From an uncultured Bacteroidales bacterium (GTDB lineage: Bacteria > Bacteroidota > Bacteroidia > Bacteroidales > Bacteroidaceae), in the NCBI GenBank assembly GCA_946055515.1, contig CAMGGA010000005.1, forward strand, positions 1 through 35,678: DNA of 35,678 nt, given 5' to 3'. Of the stretch, positions 8,079-17,581 are shown piece by piece. Each line of letters starts with the position of its first letter. Position 1 is the stretch's first letter. Position numbers and translations under genes: made by a program. A model generated the notes under the pieces. The model saw only the letters and a program-made list of their open reading frames with translations, was not told the DNA's origin and searched no databases.

Positions 8079-8957
8079 CTAAATTTGGGTGGAAGGCTTG
8101 CCCTCCAAGCGTCCTATAAGGTGAGAGGCAATGGCCTTTGCGGCTTCACGCCGGCAGGTGGAGAAACTGGGCCAATCGTTGAAGTCTATCAGCACGGGGA
8201 TTCCGTCGGGGCGGACTATGGCGTCGCCGCCATAAACCCCGAAGCCGGATGCGACGGCTGCACTGTCGGCCAACTGCTTCAGTGCCGCTGGGTCGAAAGC
8301 ATAACCTTTGGGGGTACCGTTGTGCTGCTCCAGGCCAAATTTGGAAAAGCCGCCTTCGGCCGAGGGATAGTGAAACTGGAAAAAGTCGGTTTGCGCAACG
8401 CCGTAGAACTTTACAAGGTCGCCCTCTGCATGTTGCACAGCGACGACCTCCCCCACTCCGCGCCCAGCGAAATCGCTCAGCGCCTTCACGGCTTCAGCCC
8501 GGTCTTTTACAAAAACGACATCGCCCGGAGTCTGGGCACAGGCATCGGAGCGTTTCAACCACACGGGAAACTGAAGGGGAAGCGCGTCGATCGCCGCTGC
8601 GCCATCGGCAGCGGACACGCAGCAGAAGGCGGGTTGCGCCACTCCAGCTTTTGCGAAAGCCTGCATGAGCCCTGCACGTGTGGCGGCGGACAAGGCAAGC
8701 GCGCTGTTCACCACGCAAAGTCCTTCGTTTTGCTCTGCCTCACTGAGCACTTCCAATACATACTGGCCCCGAGCCATCGAAAACACCAGGTCAAATGCCT
8801 GCAGGTCTACACTCACAAAAAGGTCTTCACTGAGCACTGACACATCGTGCCCACGACGATTGAGCCGCGACACTACGGCGGCAAAGATGGCCGCGTCGCG
8901 GTCAGCGGAATTGGGACTGAAACGGGGAGAACGGCTCACGCCTAATATATGCCACAT
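8079..8957 (-). CDS. ATP-grasp fold protein of unknown substrate
   Basis: This 292-residue protein reads as an ATP-grasp enzyme. The N-terminal Rossmann-like part (1-80) is followed by VVNSALALSAATRAGLMQAF at 82-101, where other families have N-x-dK. The ATP-binding lysine lies in FPVWLKRSD (K135). VGEVVAVQHAEGDLVKFYGV at 168-187 is the adenine-side strand pair. The metal ligands are likely D245 (GGDAI), D258 and N260 (LIDFNDWPSF). ATP-grasp enzymes make acyl-phosphate ligations or, in a few cases such as inositol phosphate 5/6-kinases, phosphorylate an alcohol. The start ATG (8955-8957) lies one base after the NTase stop codon, so the pair is translationally coupled. Substrate and exact subfamily are not recognised. 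The hint of a polyol kinase comes only from context. Confidence 0.75.
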   Translation of the reverse strand: MWHILGVSRSPRFSPNSADRDAAIFAAVVSRLNRRGHDVSVLSEDLFVSVDLQAFDLVFSMARGQYVLEVLSEAEQNEGLCVVNSALALSAATRAGLMQAFAKAGVAQPAFCCVSAADGAAAIDALPLQFPVWLKRSDACAQTPGDVVFVKDRAEAVKALSDFAGRGVGEVVAVQHAEGDLVKFYGVAQTDFFQFHYPSAEGGFSKFGLEQHNGTPKGYAFDPAALKQLADSAAVASGFGVYGGDAIVRPDGIPVLIDFNDWPSFSTCRREAAKAIASHLIGRLEGKPSTQI

Positions 8958-8958
8958 A

Positions 8959-9696
8959 CTAATTATCCTTTTCTGAAAAGCGATTGTCTTCGCTGCCCTC
9001 GGCGAGGAAGGCTTCGGCCTTTTCAATGTCCGAGGCATGGTCCACATCCAGAATTTTCGAGAAAGGCCACGCTTCGAGCTGCAGGCCGTCCTCCACCAAG
9101 GCGCGCTGGAAATTACGCATACGGCTCCGGCCTTCGCGAAGACAGCGGTCGAGGGTTTGCAGGGCATTGGGGCGCAGCAGGTAGATGCCGCCCGAAATGA
9201 AACGGTCGTTTTCGCAACGGTCGTGGAAGCCCGTTATGCGCAGGTTATCGTTCGTCGCCACATAGAGCGGACTTTCATCGTCAATGTAGTCCGTCACGGC
9301 CATGCAGCCGTCGAGTGCCGTCTGTTGGAAATGGCGGATATAGTCAGCAAATTCCGTTTCGCGGAAAATCGTATCTACCGTGGTCAGGCAGAACGGACCA
9401 TCGCCGAGATAAGGGGCCAGTTCCGCAAAACTGTGCATGGAACTGGGCGTGGTCTTCACCACGAGGCGCACATCATCGGCAAGTCCCTGCGCCTGGAGTT
9501 CGCGCAGATGTTGTTCGGTGAGGGGATTGAGGCTATTGACAATCACCACGATTTCCTCCGCCCCATTGTTGCGGAAGATGCGCAGCAGGCGGTCAATCAT
9601 CGCCTCGCCGCGCAGTTTCACCAAAGGTTTCGGAAGGGCCACGCCTTCCTGCTGCAACCGCGATCCCTCGCCTGCAGCTATGATAGCATATTTCAT
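8959..9696 (-). CDS. MobA/RfbA-like nucleotidyltransferase (sugar or polyol phosphate)
   Basis: This 245-residue protein has a single NTP-transferase fold. The nucleotide loop is AAGEGSRLQQEG (7-18), a GxGTRL variant, and PKPLVKLRGEAMIDRLL (22-38) carries the second lysine. TVDTIF (D108) is the likely metal-binding Asp. Such enzymes condense a sugar- or polyol-phosphate with NTP to give an NDP-activated compound plus pyrophosphate. It could be related to the CTP:inositol-1-phosphate cytidylyltransferases that partner CDP-alcohol transferases in archaea; sequence alone does not settle this. It is the first gene of the run 9696-5293. The ATG at 9694-9696 is preceded by the repeat-rich gap 9697-9878, and no consensus promoter was found there. 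Confidence 0.85.
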   Translation of the reverse strand: MKYAIIAAGEGSRLQQEGVALPKPLVKLRGEAMIDRLLRIFRNNGAEEIVVIVNSLNPLTEQHLRELQAQGLADDVRLVVKTTPSSMHSFAELAPYLGDGPFCLTTVDTIFRETEFADYIRHFQQTALDGCMAVTDYIDDESPLYVATNDNLRITGFHDRCENDRFISGGIYLLRPNALQTLDRCLREGRSRMRNFQRALVEDGLQLEAWPFSKILDVDHASDIEKAEAFLAEGSEDNRFSEKDN

Positions 9697-9704
9697 GATT
9701 TTTG

Positions 9705-9872
9705 AGGGTTATGGGACATAAGGTTATGAGGTTTGGGTCGCTTCGCTCGGAAGTTATGGGGTTTGAAGTTATGAGGTAATAAAGTTACTGCTTGAGTGGC
9801 AGCCTTTAGCCAGTTACTTTATAACCTCATAACCTTAACCCTTATAACTTTGGGAAAAATAACCACATAACC
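9705..9872. repeat. Dispersed intergenic repeat, copy B, with a long imperfect hairpin
   Basis: The gap between pdxA and the NTase gene is filled by GGTTATGAGGT-like words in both orientations, with CGCTTCGCTCGG (9740-9750) in the middle. GTTATGAGGTAATAAAGTTA... at 9768-9790 pairs with 9811-9833 with two mismatches in 23 and a 20-nt loop, followed by further TAACC / ATAACC words up to 9872. It resembles copies A and C. A terminator or RNA-stability role is possible. Confidence 0.6.
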
Positions 9873-9878
9873 TGGGAA

Positions 9879-10979
9879 CTATCGTTCCCTCCGTTCCTGA
9901 TAAATCTTGGGCAACGGATTTTGGTAAGCCATCTCGAAGTGCAGTCTGTTGCGCCAAGCATCGATTGCCGTGAAAATAGCCTGACGCATGGAACGCTCGT
10001 CGGCTGTGCCCATACCAGCAATGTCGTAGGCCGTGCCATGGTCGGGAGAAGTGCGCACGAAGGGGAGTCCTGCGGTAAAGTTCACGCCATCGCCGCCCGA
10101 GAGTGCCTTGAAGGGAGCAAGCCCCTGGTCGTGGTACATGGCCAGCACTCCGTCGAACTTGCGGTACATGCCCGAAGCGAAGAAGCCATCTGCGGCAAAG
10201 GGGCCGTAGCAGGGGAGTCCAGCCTCCACCAGCGACTTGATGGCGGGTGCAATCACCTCTTCCTCCTCCTGGCCAATCACGCCGTGGTCACCCGCATGCG
10301 GATTGAGGGCCAGGATAGCGATGCGCGGGGCAGACACGTTGAAATCCCTGCGCAGCGATTCGTAGAGCAAACGCGCCTTCTCGGCAATGCGTTCCTCGGT
10401 GATGGCGAAAGCAACTTCCGAAATCGGCAGGTGCGTAGTAACCAACGCCACCCGCATCATGTCGTTCAGCAAAATCATCAACGGAGAAGTCTCCTCCGTG
10501 CCCAAGCGGTCCTGCAGATACTCCGTATGACCCGGGAAACGGAAATTGGCGCTCTGGATATTCGCCTTGTGGATGGGAGCCGTCACCAGCACATCCACCA
10601 GCCCTGCCTTCACGTCGGCCGTTGCCTGCTCGAGCGCAAGAAAAGCTGCATGTCCAGCCTCGCTGCTCAGTTTTCCAAATTCCACTTTCACCTCGTCGTC
10701 GCTGCAGTTCACCAAGTTCACCTGCCCATCAGCAGCCTCCTCGGCCGATGCGACCACACGGAGCGGCACGTTCAGCCCCAAGTGTTTGGCTTGGAAATCC
10801 GCCACTTTGGCGTGGCCGTAAATGACAGGCGTGCAGAGTTCCAACATGACAGGTTCAGCGAAAGCCTTGAGAATCACCTCCCAGCCCACACCGTTGGTGT
10901 CACCCTGCGTGATGGCCACGCGCACCTTGCCCGCAGCCGCCGTGTCCGGCATATTTTGTTCTTTGGTTATAGAATTCAT
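9879..10979 (-). CDS. pdxA: 4-hydroxythreonine-4-phosphate dehydrogenase
   Basis: This 366-residue enzyme oxidises 4-phosphohydroxy-L-threonine with NAD in the DXP-dependent route to pyridoxal phosphate. The N-terminal motif is ITQGDTNGVGWEV (24-35), the form I associate with Bacteroidetes, where most PdxA have GDPxGIGPE. The three metal-binding histidines are present: H151 in FPGHTEYL, H228 in NPHAGDHGV and H283 in MYHDQGLAPFK. The C-terminal SPDHGTAYDIAG is intact. The open frame reaches a TTG at 11018, but the ATG at 10979 (MNSITKEQNM) is more plausible; ATG 10952 is a second choice. Intergenic repeats flank the gene on both sides. Confidence 0.95.
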   Translation of the reverse strand: MNSITKEQNMPDTAAAGKVRVAITQGDTNGVGWEVILKAFAEPVMLELCTPVIYGHAKVADFQAKHLGLNVPLRVVASAEEAADGQVNLVNCSDDEVKVEFGKLSSEAGHAAFLALEQATADVKAGLVDVLVTAPIHKANIQSANFRFPGHTEYLQDRLGTEETSPLMILLNDMMRVALVTTHLPISEVAFAITEERIAEKARLLYESLRRDFNVSAPRIAILALNPHAGDHGVIGQEEEEVIAPAIKSLVEAGLPCYGPFAADGFFASGMYRKFDGVLAMYHDQGLAPFKALSGGDGVNFTAGLPFVRTSPDHGTAYDIAGMGTADERSMRQAIFTAIDAWRNRLHFEMAYQNPLPKIYQERRER

Positions 10980-11017
10980 CGTAAAAGAAAAGTTTCCCAG
11001 AATATGGGGATATTCCA

Positions 11018-11158
11018 AGGTTATAAAGGATTAGGTTGTGAGGTAATTATGCAACTCTTCGAGCGGCGGTGTGAAGAAAGTTTTCTAAAAGCAACTTTGT
11101 AACCTCATAACCTGCGCGAAGCGCAACACCTCCTAACCCTTACACTTATAGCCTCATT
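11018..11158. repeat. Dispersed intergenic repeat, copy C
   Basis: The 180-nt gap between rlmN and pdxA holds AGGTTGTGAGGTAATTATGC on one side and AACCTCATAACC followed by the hairpin TGCGC-gaa-GCGCA (11113-11125) on the other. The core 11100-11127 matches copy A in reverse orientation, with two mismatches over 28 nt. The 3' part has further CCTAACCC and CTTATAGCC words. No gene is seen here. Confidence 0.6.
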
Positions 11159-11159
11159 G

Positions 11160-12266
11160 TTAATTCCTTTGCCCGCGGGCCTGCTCTTGCGCTGCCGTAC
11201 TCAGCAGACCACAAGCCGCAAAGATGTCCTGCCCGCGCGAAGCACGGATGGTGGTGAACACCCCGTGGGCCGTGAGATAGTCCCTCAGCCAGACCATGCG
11301 CTCCGCGTCCACACCCTGGAGCGGAGAATCGGGGATGTCGTGGAAGCGGATGAGATTGACGCGGCAGTCCAGCGGGCGAAGGAGTTTCACCAGCGCCTCG
11401 GCATGGTGCAGCCCGTCGTTCACGCCCTTGAACACAATGTACTCAAACGAGAGCCTGCGTTGTCGTGCCCCCTCTGCGGGCCGCGGCCCATCAGAACGTT
11501 TGCGACAGAAATCATATTGGCGCAAGAGTTCCACCATGCGCTCGATGCCCATGCCGCGCTCGGCGGGCATCAGCGCGGCACGTTCGGCCGGGATAGGATG
11601 GTGCAGACTGATGGCCAAGTGGCAGGCCGACTCGTCGAGGAAGCGCTTCAGCCCCTTCTCGAGGCCCACCGTCGAAACAGTGATGCGCTTCGGACTCCAG
11701 CCCCAGCCCCACGCGGCGGTTAGCACCTCAGTGGCGCGCAAGACCGCGTCGAGATTGTCCAAAGGTTCGCCCTGCCCCATGAAAACCACGTTCGTCAGGG
11801 TGTCCACTTCAGGGAGCGAGTAAATCTGATTTAGGATGTCAGCCACCGACAGCGAAGCCGCATAGCCCTGGCGCCCTGTCATGCAAAACGCGCAGCCCAT
11901 CTTGCAGCCCACCTGCGAACTCACGCACAGCGTGGCACGCGCACCGTCGGGGATATAGACTGTCTCGATGAAATGACCGTCGGCCGTGGTGTAGAGATAC
12001 TTCACCGTACCGTCTTTCGAACGCTGTTCGGCGGCAGGGCGGCGTGCGCCAATTTCGCAATGCGCCTCGAGCAGTGCCCTCGCCTTCTGGCCCACATTCT
12101 TCATTTCCGCAAACGAAGCAACGCGTTTGCCGTAAATCCATCCTGCCACCTGTTTGCCCACGAAAGCGGGCAAGCCCAACTGGAGGCACAGCTGCGCCAT
12201 TTCGTCGGGCGAGCGACCCAAGAGAGAAAGTTTTTGTTCCAAAGGGGAATATTTAAGAATGCGCAT
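11160..12266 (-). CDS. rlmN: Dual-specificity 23S rRNA/tRNA adenine-C2 methyltransferase RlmN
   Basis: This 368-residue radical-SAM enzyme methylates A2503 of 23S rRNA and A37 of some tRNAs. The 4Fe-4S cluster cysteines are C121, C125 and C128 (VGCKMGCAFCMTG), followed by VVFMGQGEPLDN (SAM-binding GEP). The catalytic cysteine that traps the methyl group is C352 in QDIFAACGLLS. HLAISLHHP is also typical. Length is normal. The start assigned here is the ATG at 12264-12266 (MRILKYSPLEQK). The base immediately upstream already belongs to a 13-bp hairpin, so normal initiation there is questionable and the TTG at P-L-E-Q is an alternative. The gene lies 43 bp downstream of the SPOR lipoprotein gene. 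Confidence 0.95.
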   Translation of the reverse strand: MRILKYSPLEQKLSLLGRSPDEMAQLCLQLGLPAFVGKQVAGWIYGKRVASFAEMKNVGQKARALLEAHCEIGARRPAAEQRSKDGTVKYLYTTADGHFIETVYIPDGARATLCVSSQVGCKMGCAFCMTGRQGYAASLSVADILNQIYSLPEVDTLTNVVFMGQGEPLDNLDAVLRATEVLTAAWGWGWSPKRITVSTVGLEKGLKRFLDESACHLAISLHHPIPAERAALMPAERGMGIERMVELLRQYDFCRKRSDGPRPAEGARQRRLSFEYIVFKGVNDGLHHAEALVKLLRPLDCRVNLIRFHDIPDSPLQGVDAERMVWLRDYLTAHGVFTTIRASRGQDIFAACGLLSTAAQEQARGQRN

Positions 12267-12297
12267 CGCGCCCCCTCTTGCACGAAGAAGGGGCGCG
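12267..12297 (-). terminator. GC-rich hairpin between the SPOR gene and rlmN
   Basis: CGCGCCCCCTCTT (12267-12279) pairs with AAGAAGGGGCGCG (12285-12297) around the loop GCACG, with a single mismatch. On the minus strand it follows the SPOR stop codon by 12 nt and ends directly at the rlmN ATG. There is no U-tail, so it may be a terminator-like stabiliser or a translational barrier. Confidence 0.6.
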
Positions 12298-12309
12298 CGC
12301 CACCGTCAA

Positions 12310-12825
12310 TTATTTCGTATAAAGCAACCAGGCACCGGGATAGTTCGCCTTCAGGGCGTCGCGCGACTGCGCAGCCGAAGCCTTGTCGTCGTACGAGGAG
12401 GCAATCACGCGGAACCAGCCAGTCTGGCCGTTGATCGTCTCGTTCGTTTTCACCACGCGGGCATCATACCCCGCGTTGTCGAGACGAGCCTTCTGACCCT
12501 CAGCGTTCGCCTGGGTCACGAAGCTGCCCACAACGACACTGTATGTTTTGAGCGGATTGCCGCTGATTACCGTCATACCACCCTTGATTTCGCGCACATC
12601 GCTGTGATCCTCGGTCACCACCGTTGTCGTGGGCGGGGGAGTCGGCGTCACCGTCACGGGGCGTTCCTCCACGGGGTTAGTCACCACCTGCTGTTCATTC
12701 TGCTGCGTCTTGTCTTGGGCCATAGCCTGTTCGTAAGCCTGGCGGTAGGCACTCTCGCGCGACTTACAACTGCTCAACCCCACTGCGGCGCAAAGAACCA
12801 GCGCCCAAACCAAATTCTTTCTCAT
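12310..12825 (-). CDS. SPOR-domain lipoprotein
   Basis: This 171-residue protein starts MRKNLVWALVLCAAVGLSSC, a lipoprotein signal with lipobox LSSC (acylated C20). A charged and Gln/Thr/Pro-rich linker (about 25-80) has a TVTPTPPPTTTVV stretch. The C-terminal SPOR domain (about 88-171) contains YSVVVGSFVTQANAEGQK, GYDARVVK and GWFRVIASSYDDKASA. SPOR domains bind denuded glycan strands of septal peptidoglycan, so the protein is probably anchored in the outer membrane facing the periplasm. It diverges from the ytxH set across a 263-bp gap. Family call is firm; the role in division is inferred. Confidence 0.93.
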   Translation of the reverse strand: MRKNLVWALVLCAAVGLSSCKSRESAYRQAYEQAMAQDKTQQNEQQVVTNPVEERPVTVTPTPPPTTTVVTEDHSDVREIKGGMTVISGNPLKTYSVVVGSFVTQANAEGQKARLDNAGYDARVVKTNETINGQTGWFRVIASSYDDKASAAQSRDALKANYPGAWLLYTK

Positions 12826-12915
12826 TGTTTCCTTATATATTATTAGTAGGTGTATGTTTCAGCTTTAGCCGGGCAGGCCCGAAGCCCGCCCTCAGCCGAT
12901 AGCCAATAGGCGATA

Positions 12916-12923
12916 CAAAAGTA
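12916..12923 (-). promoter_or_regulatory. -7 element for the SPOR gene
   Basis: Minus strand TACTTTTG matches TAxxTTTG, 90 bp upstream of the SPOR ATG. A TTTG on the minus strand (12948-12951) sits 24 bp away, longer than the normal spacer, so only the -7 half is convincing. Confidence 0.45.
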
Positions 12924-12984
12924 CAACAGACGCCCGCGGCGGCCGCACAAACACTTACTAAAAAACTTTAAATACCCATTTTTG

Positions 12985-12997
12985 TCCTTTTAAAGGA
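12985..12997. promoter_or_regulatory. Palindrome near the divergent promoters
   Basis: TCCTTT-t-AAAGGA is a perfect dyad lying 16 bp upstream of the -33 box of the ytxH promoter. It is placed where a regulator could act on both divergent units. No known operator was recognised. Confidence 0.3.
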
Positions 12998-13013
12998 AAA
13001 ATAACGGGCGTAA

Positions 13014-13046
13014 TTTGCTTCAAATCAATTTAAAGCCGTACTTTTG
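13014..13046 (+). promoter_or_regulatory. Promoter for the ytxH gene set
   Basis: TTTG (13014-13017), a 21-bp spacer and TACTTTTG (13039-13046) are a full match to the Bacteroidetes promoter consensus. Initiation would be near 13053, 36 nt before the ATG at 13089. Confidence 0.7.
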
Positions 13047-13088
13047 AAGCCTCACATAATAGTATTCACCCTAAAATACTTCTACACA

Positions 13089-13292
13089 ATGAAAGGACTT
13101 AGCATTCTCGCCGCATTCTTGGGCGGCGCTGCAGTAGGTGCAGCATGCGGCATTCTCTTTGCACCCGAAAAGGGCACCGATACCCGCGAACGCATTGCCG
13201 ACGCCATCCGCAAGCGTGGCATCAAGCTGAATCGCAAAGAAATGGAAAGCCTTGTCGACGACATCGCCGACGAGCTCCAGCCCGCTGAATAG
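13089..13292 (+). CDS. YtxH-family small membrane protein
   Basis: This 67-residue protein starts MKGLSILAAFLGGAAVGAA. A glycine/alanine-rich membrane segment (3-25) precedes GILFAPEKGTDTRERIADAI, the YtxH hallmark of the APxxGxxxR type. The short charged C-terminal tail ends DIADELQPAE. YtxH proteins are general-stress or envelope-associated in Firmicutes and Bacteroidetes; the biochemical role is unknown. The ATG at 13089 was chosen over the longer frame because of the promoter 43 bp upstream and normal family length. It heads a run with a holin-like protein and a small cytoplasmic protein, a grouping I recall as common in Bacteroidetes. Confidence 0.9.
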   Translation: MKGLSILAAFLGGAAVGAACGILFAPEKGTDTRERIADAIRKRGIKLNRKEMESLVDDIADELQPAE

Positions 13293-13300
13293 TTTACGGA

Positions 13301-13348
13301 AAAGCCCACCCGTGTGCAAACGGCAATACTTGCGCAGGGGTGGGCTTT
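13301..13348 (+). terminator. Hairpin between ytxH and the holin-like gene
   Basis: AAAGCCCACCC (13301-13311) pairs perfectly with GGGTGGGCTTT (13338-13348) around a 26-nt loop. It starts 8 nt after the ytxH stop. Expression of the two downstream genes would need read-through or a second promoter, which I did not find in 13349-13444. Confidence 0.65.
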
Positions 13349-13444
13349 GCTTGGCTTCCCCATCGTGCGGGCAAACCGTACACCCTTCAGCTCGCCGCAA
13401 GCGTTTCGCCCCACAGTTTCATTACCCCTCAAATCCCTTTCGCC

Positions 13445-13843
13445 GTGTTTTCCTCCGACAAGAATATCGAAACCATCGGGCAACTGCTGTCCGAACTCCA
13501 CCGCCATGCCGAGCTCCGCGCCGAGCTGTTCAAAGTCAACGCCGTCAGCAAACTCTCCAAGTTGCTCACGGTGCTCCTGCTTGGCATCATCCTCATCATG
13601 CTCATCAGCCTGGCGCTGTGGTTCGTCTCCATGATGTTGGCTGCTGCACTCGGCGAATGGTTGGAGAGTCAAGCCTTGGGCTATGCCATCGTCGTTGCCG
13701 GCTATTTGCTGTTGGCTCTTGTGGTCTACCTGCGCCGGAAAACCTGGATTGAAGCCCCCCTCACTCACTTCCTGGGCGAATTGTTCCTCAGTGACCACCA
13801 TCCAAACAGGAACAGCAACACTTCTACCCCATCATCCCTTTAG
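13445..13843 (+). CDS. Phage-holin-III-like (Phage_holin_3_6) membrane protein
   Basis: This protein has 132 residues if started at the GTG at 13445 (MFSSDKNIETIGQLL), the beginning typical of Bacteroidetes homologues. The longer open frame upstream is GC-shadow-like. An N-terminal amphipathic helix (8-40) is followed by two membrane segments (about 41-68 and 78-97), then LRRKTWIEAPLTHFLGELF and a polar tail. Despite the Pfam name these are chromosomal inner-membrane proteins, not lysis holins. There are no phage genes nearby. It follows ytxH and overlaps neither neighbour; the next gene starts 11 nt after its stop. Confidence 0.8.
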   Translation: MFSSDKNIETIGQLLSELHRHAELRAELFKVNAVSKLSKLLTVLLLGIILIMLISLALWFVSMMLAAALGEWLESQALGYAIVVAGYLLLALVVYLRRKTWIEAPLTHFLGELFLSDHHPNRNSNTSTPSSL

Positions 13844-13854
13844 CCCCCGTCCAC

Positions 13855-14133
13855 ATGAACACCTCGTCCACCCGCTATACCCCCGAATTGTTTGCAAAGC
13901 GCATCGCAGAACTGCACGAGCAGTTAGATGCCAACCGTTCCGCCATTGCTACGCATTGGCAAACCCTCTTCGTCCCCGCGCCCGCCTCAGAGAGCAAAGT
14001 ACAGCAATTTGTCAACCAAGCCGAGCGCGCAGTGGCCATCTACGACGGCGTGATGTTGGGCTACAAACTGTTCCACCGCTGGGGCGGTGCCATGAGCCGT
14101 TTAGGCAAGAAATTCCACCGAAAAAAGAAATAA
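13855..14133 (+). CDS. Small protein of unknown function in the ytxH-holin set
   Basis: This 92-residue protein starts MNTSSTRYTPELFAKRIAEL. The N-terminal half is probably helical and polar; residues 45-75 contain KVQQFVNQAERAVAIYDGV, then MLGYKLFHRWGGAMSRLG. The C-terminus is very basic (KKFHRKKK), which could bind membrane phospholipid or nucleic acid. There is no signal peptide. I do not recognise a named domain. Position directly after the holin-like gene (11-nt gap) and before a good terminator supports a role in the same envelope-related unit. Confidence 0.75.
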   Translation: MNTSSTRYTPELFAKRIAELHEQLDANRSAIATHWQTLFVPAPASESKVQQFVNQAERAVAIYDGVMLGYKLFHRWGGAMSRLGKKFHRKKK

Positions 14134-14138
14134 CGAAA

Positions 14139-14163
14139 GAGGGGGGCGAAAGCCTCCTTTTTG
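14139..14163 (+). terminator. Rho-independent terminator after the ytxH set
   Basis: GAGGGGGGC-gaaa-GCCTCC followed by TTTTT is a GC-rich stem with a GAAA tetraloop and a U-tract, starting 5 nt after the stop codon. It is the most classical terminator in the window. Confidence 0.85.
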
Positions 14164-14251
14164 GTTATCCCCCATGGGGAAAGTGACTCCACTACCCTAT
14201 TCCCATTTCCTTTTTGGGGAGGACAAAACCATTTCACATCTCAGCACATTC

Positions 14252-14286
14252 GGGCTGTGTCGTAAGCTACCATTACGGCGCAGCCC
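14252..14286 (+). terminator. Second hairpin in the convergent gap
   Basis: GGGCTGTGTCGTAA (14252-14265) pairs with TTACGGCGCAGCCC (14273-14286) with two G-U pairs and a 7-nt loop, then CTTTT. It may be a backup terminator for the plus-strand unit, or part of a small RNA; no promoter of its own is evident. Confidence 0.55.
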
Positions 14287-14323
14287 CTTTTGGTACAATA
14301 CGAATTGGAGGGAGAAAACGCAT

Positions 14324-14357
14324 TTGGAGGGTGCGCCAAGATCGGCACACCCTCCAA
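14324..14357 (-). terminator. Terminator of the beta-galactosidase transcript
   Basis: On the minus strand TTGGAGGGTGTGCC (14357-14344) pairs with GGCGCACCCTCCAA (14337-14324) around GATCTT, followed by ATGCGTTTTCT. It begins 26 nt after the stop codon of the galactosidase gene. Confidence 0.75.
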
Positions 14358-14383
14358 GTATTTGTCAAAGCGAAAGAGTTCGC

Positions 14384-17581
<3,198 letters not shown>

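Noticed and set aside
13445-13843. Prophage lysis cassette (holin with the distant GH25 lysozyme)
   Set aside because: The holin-III-like family is chromosomal in Bacteroidetes; GH25 is 9 kb away with its own promoter and no phage genes are present.
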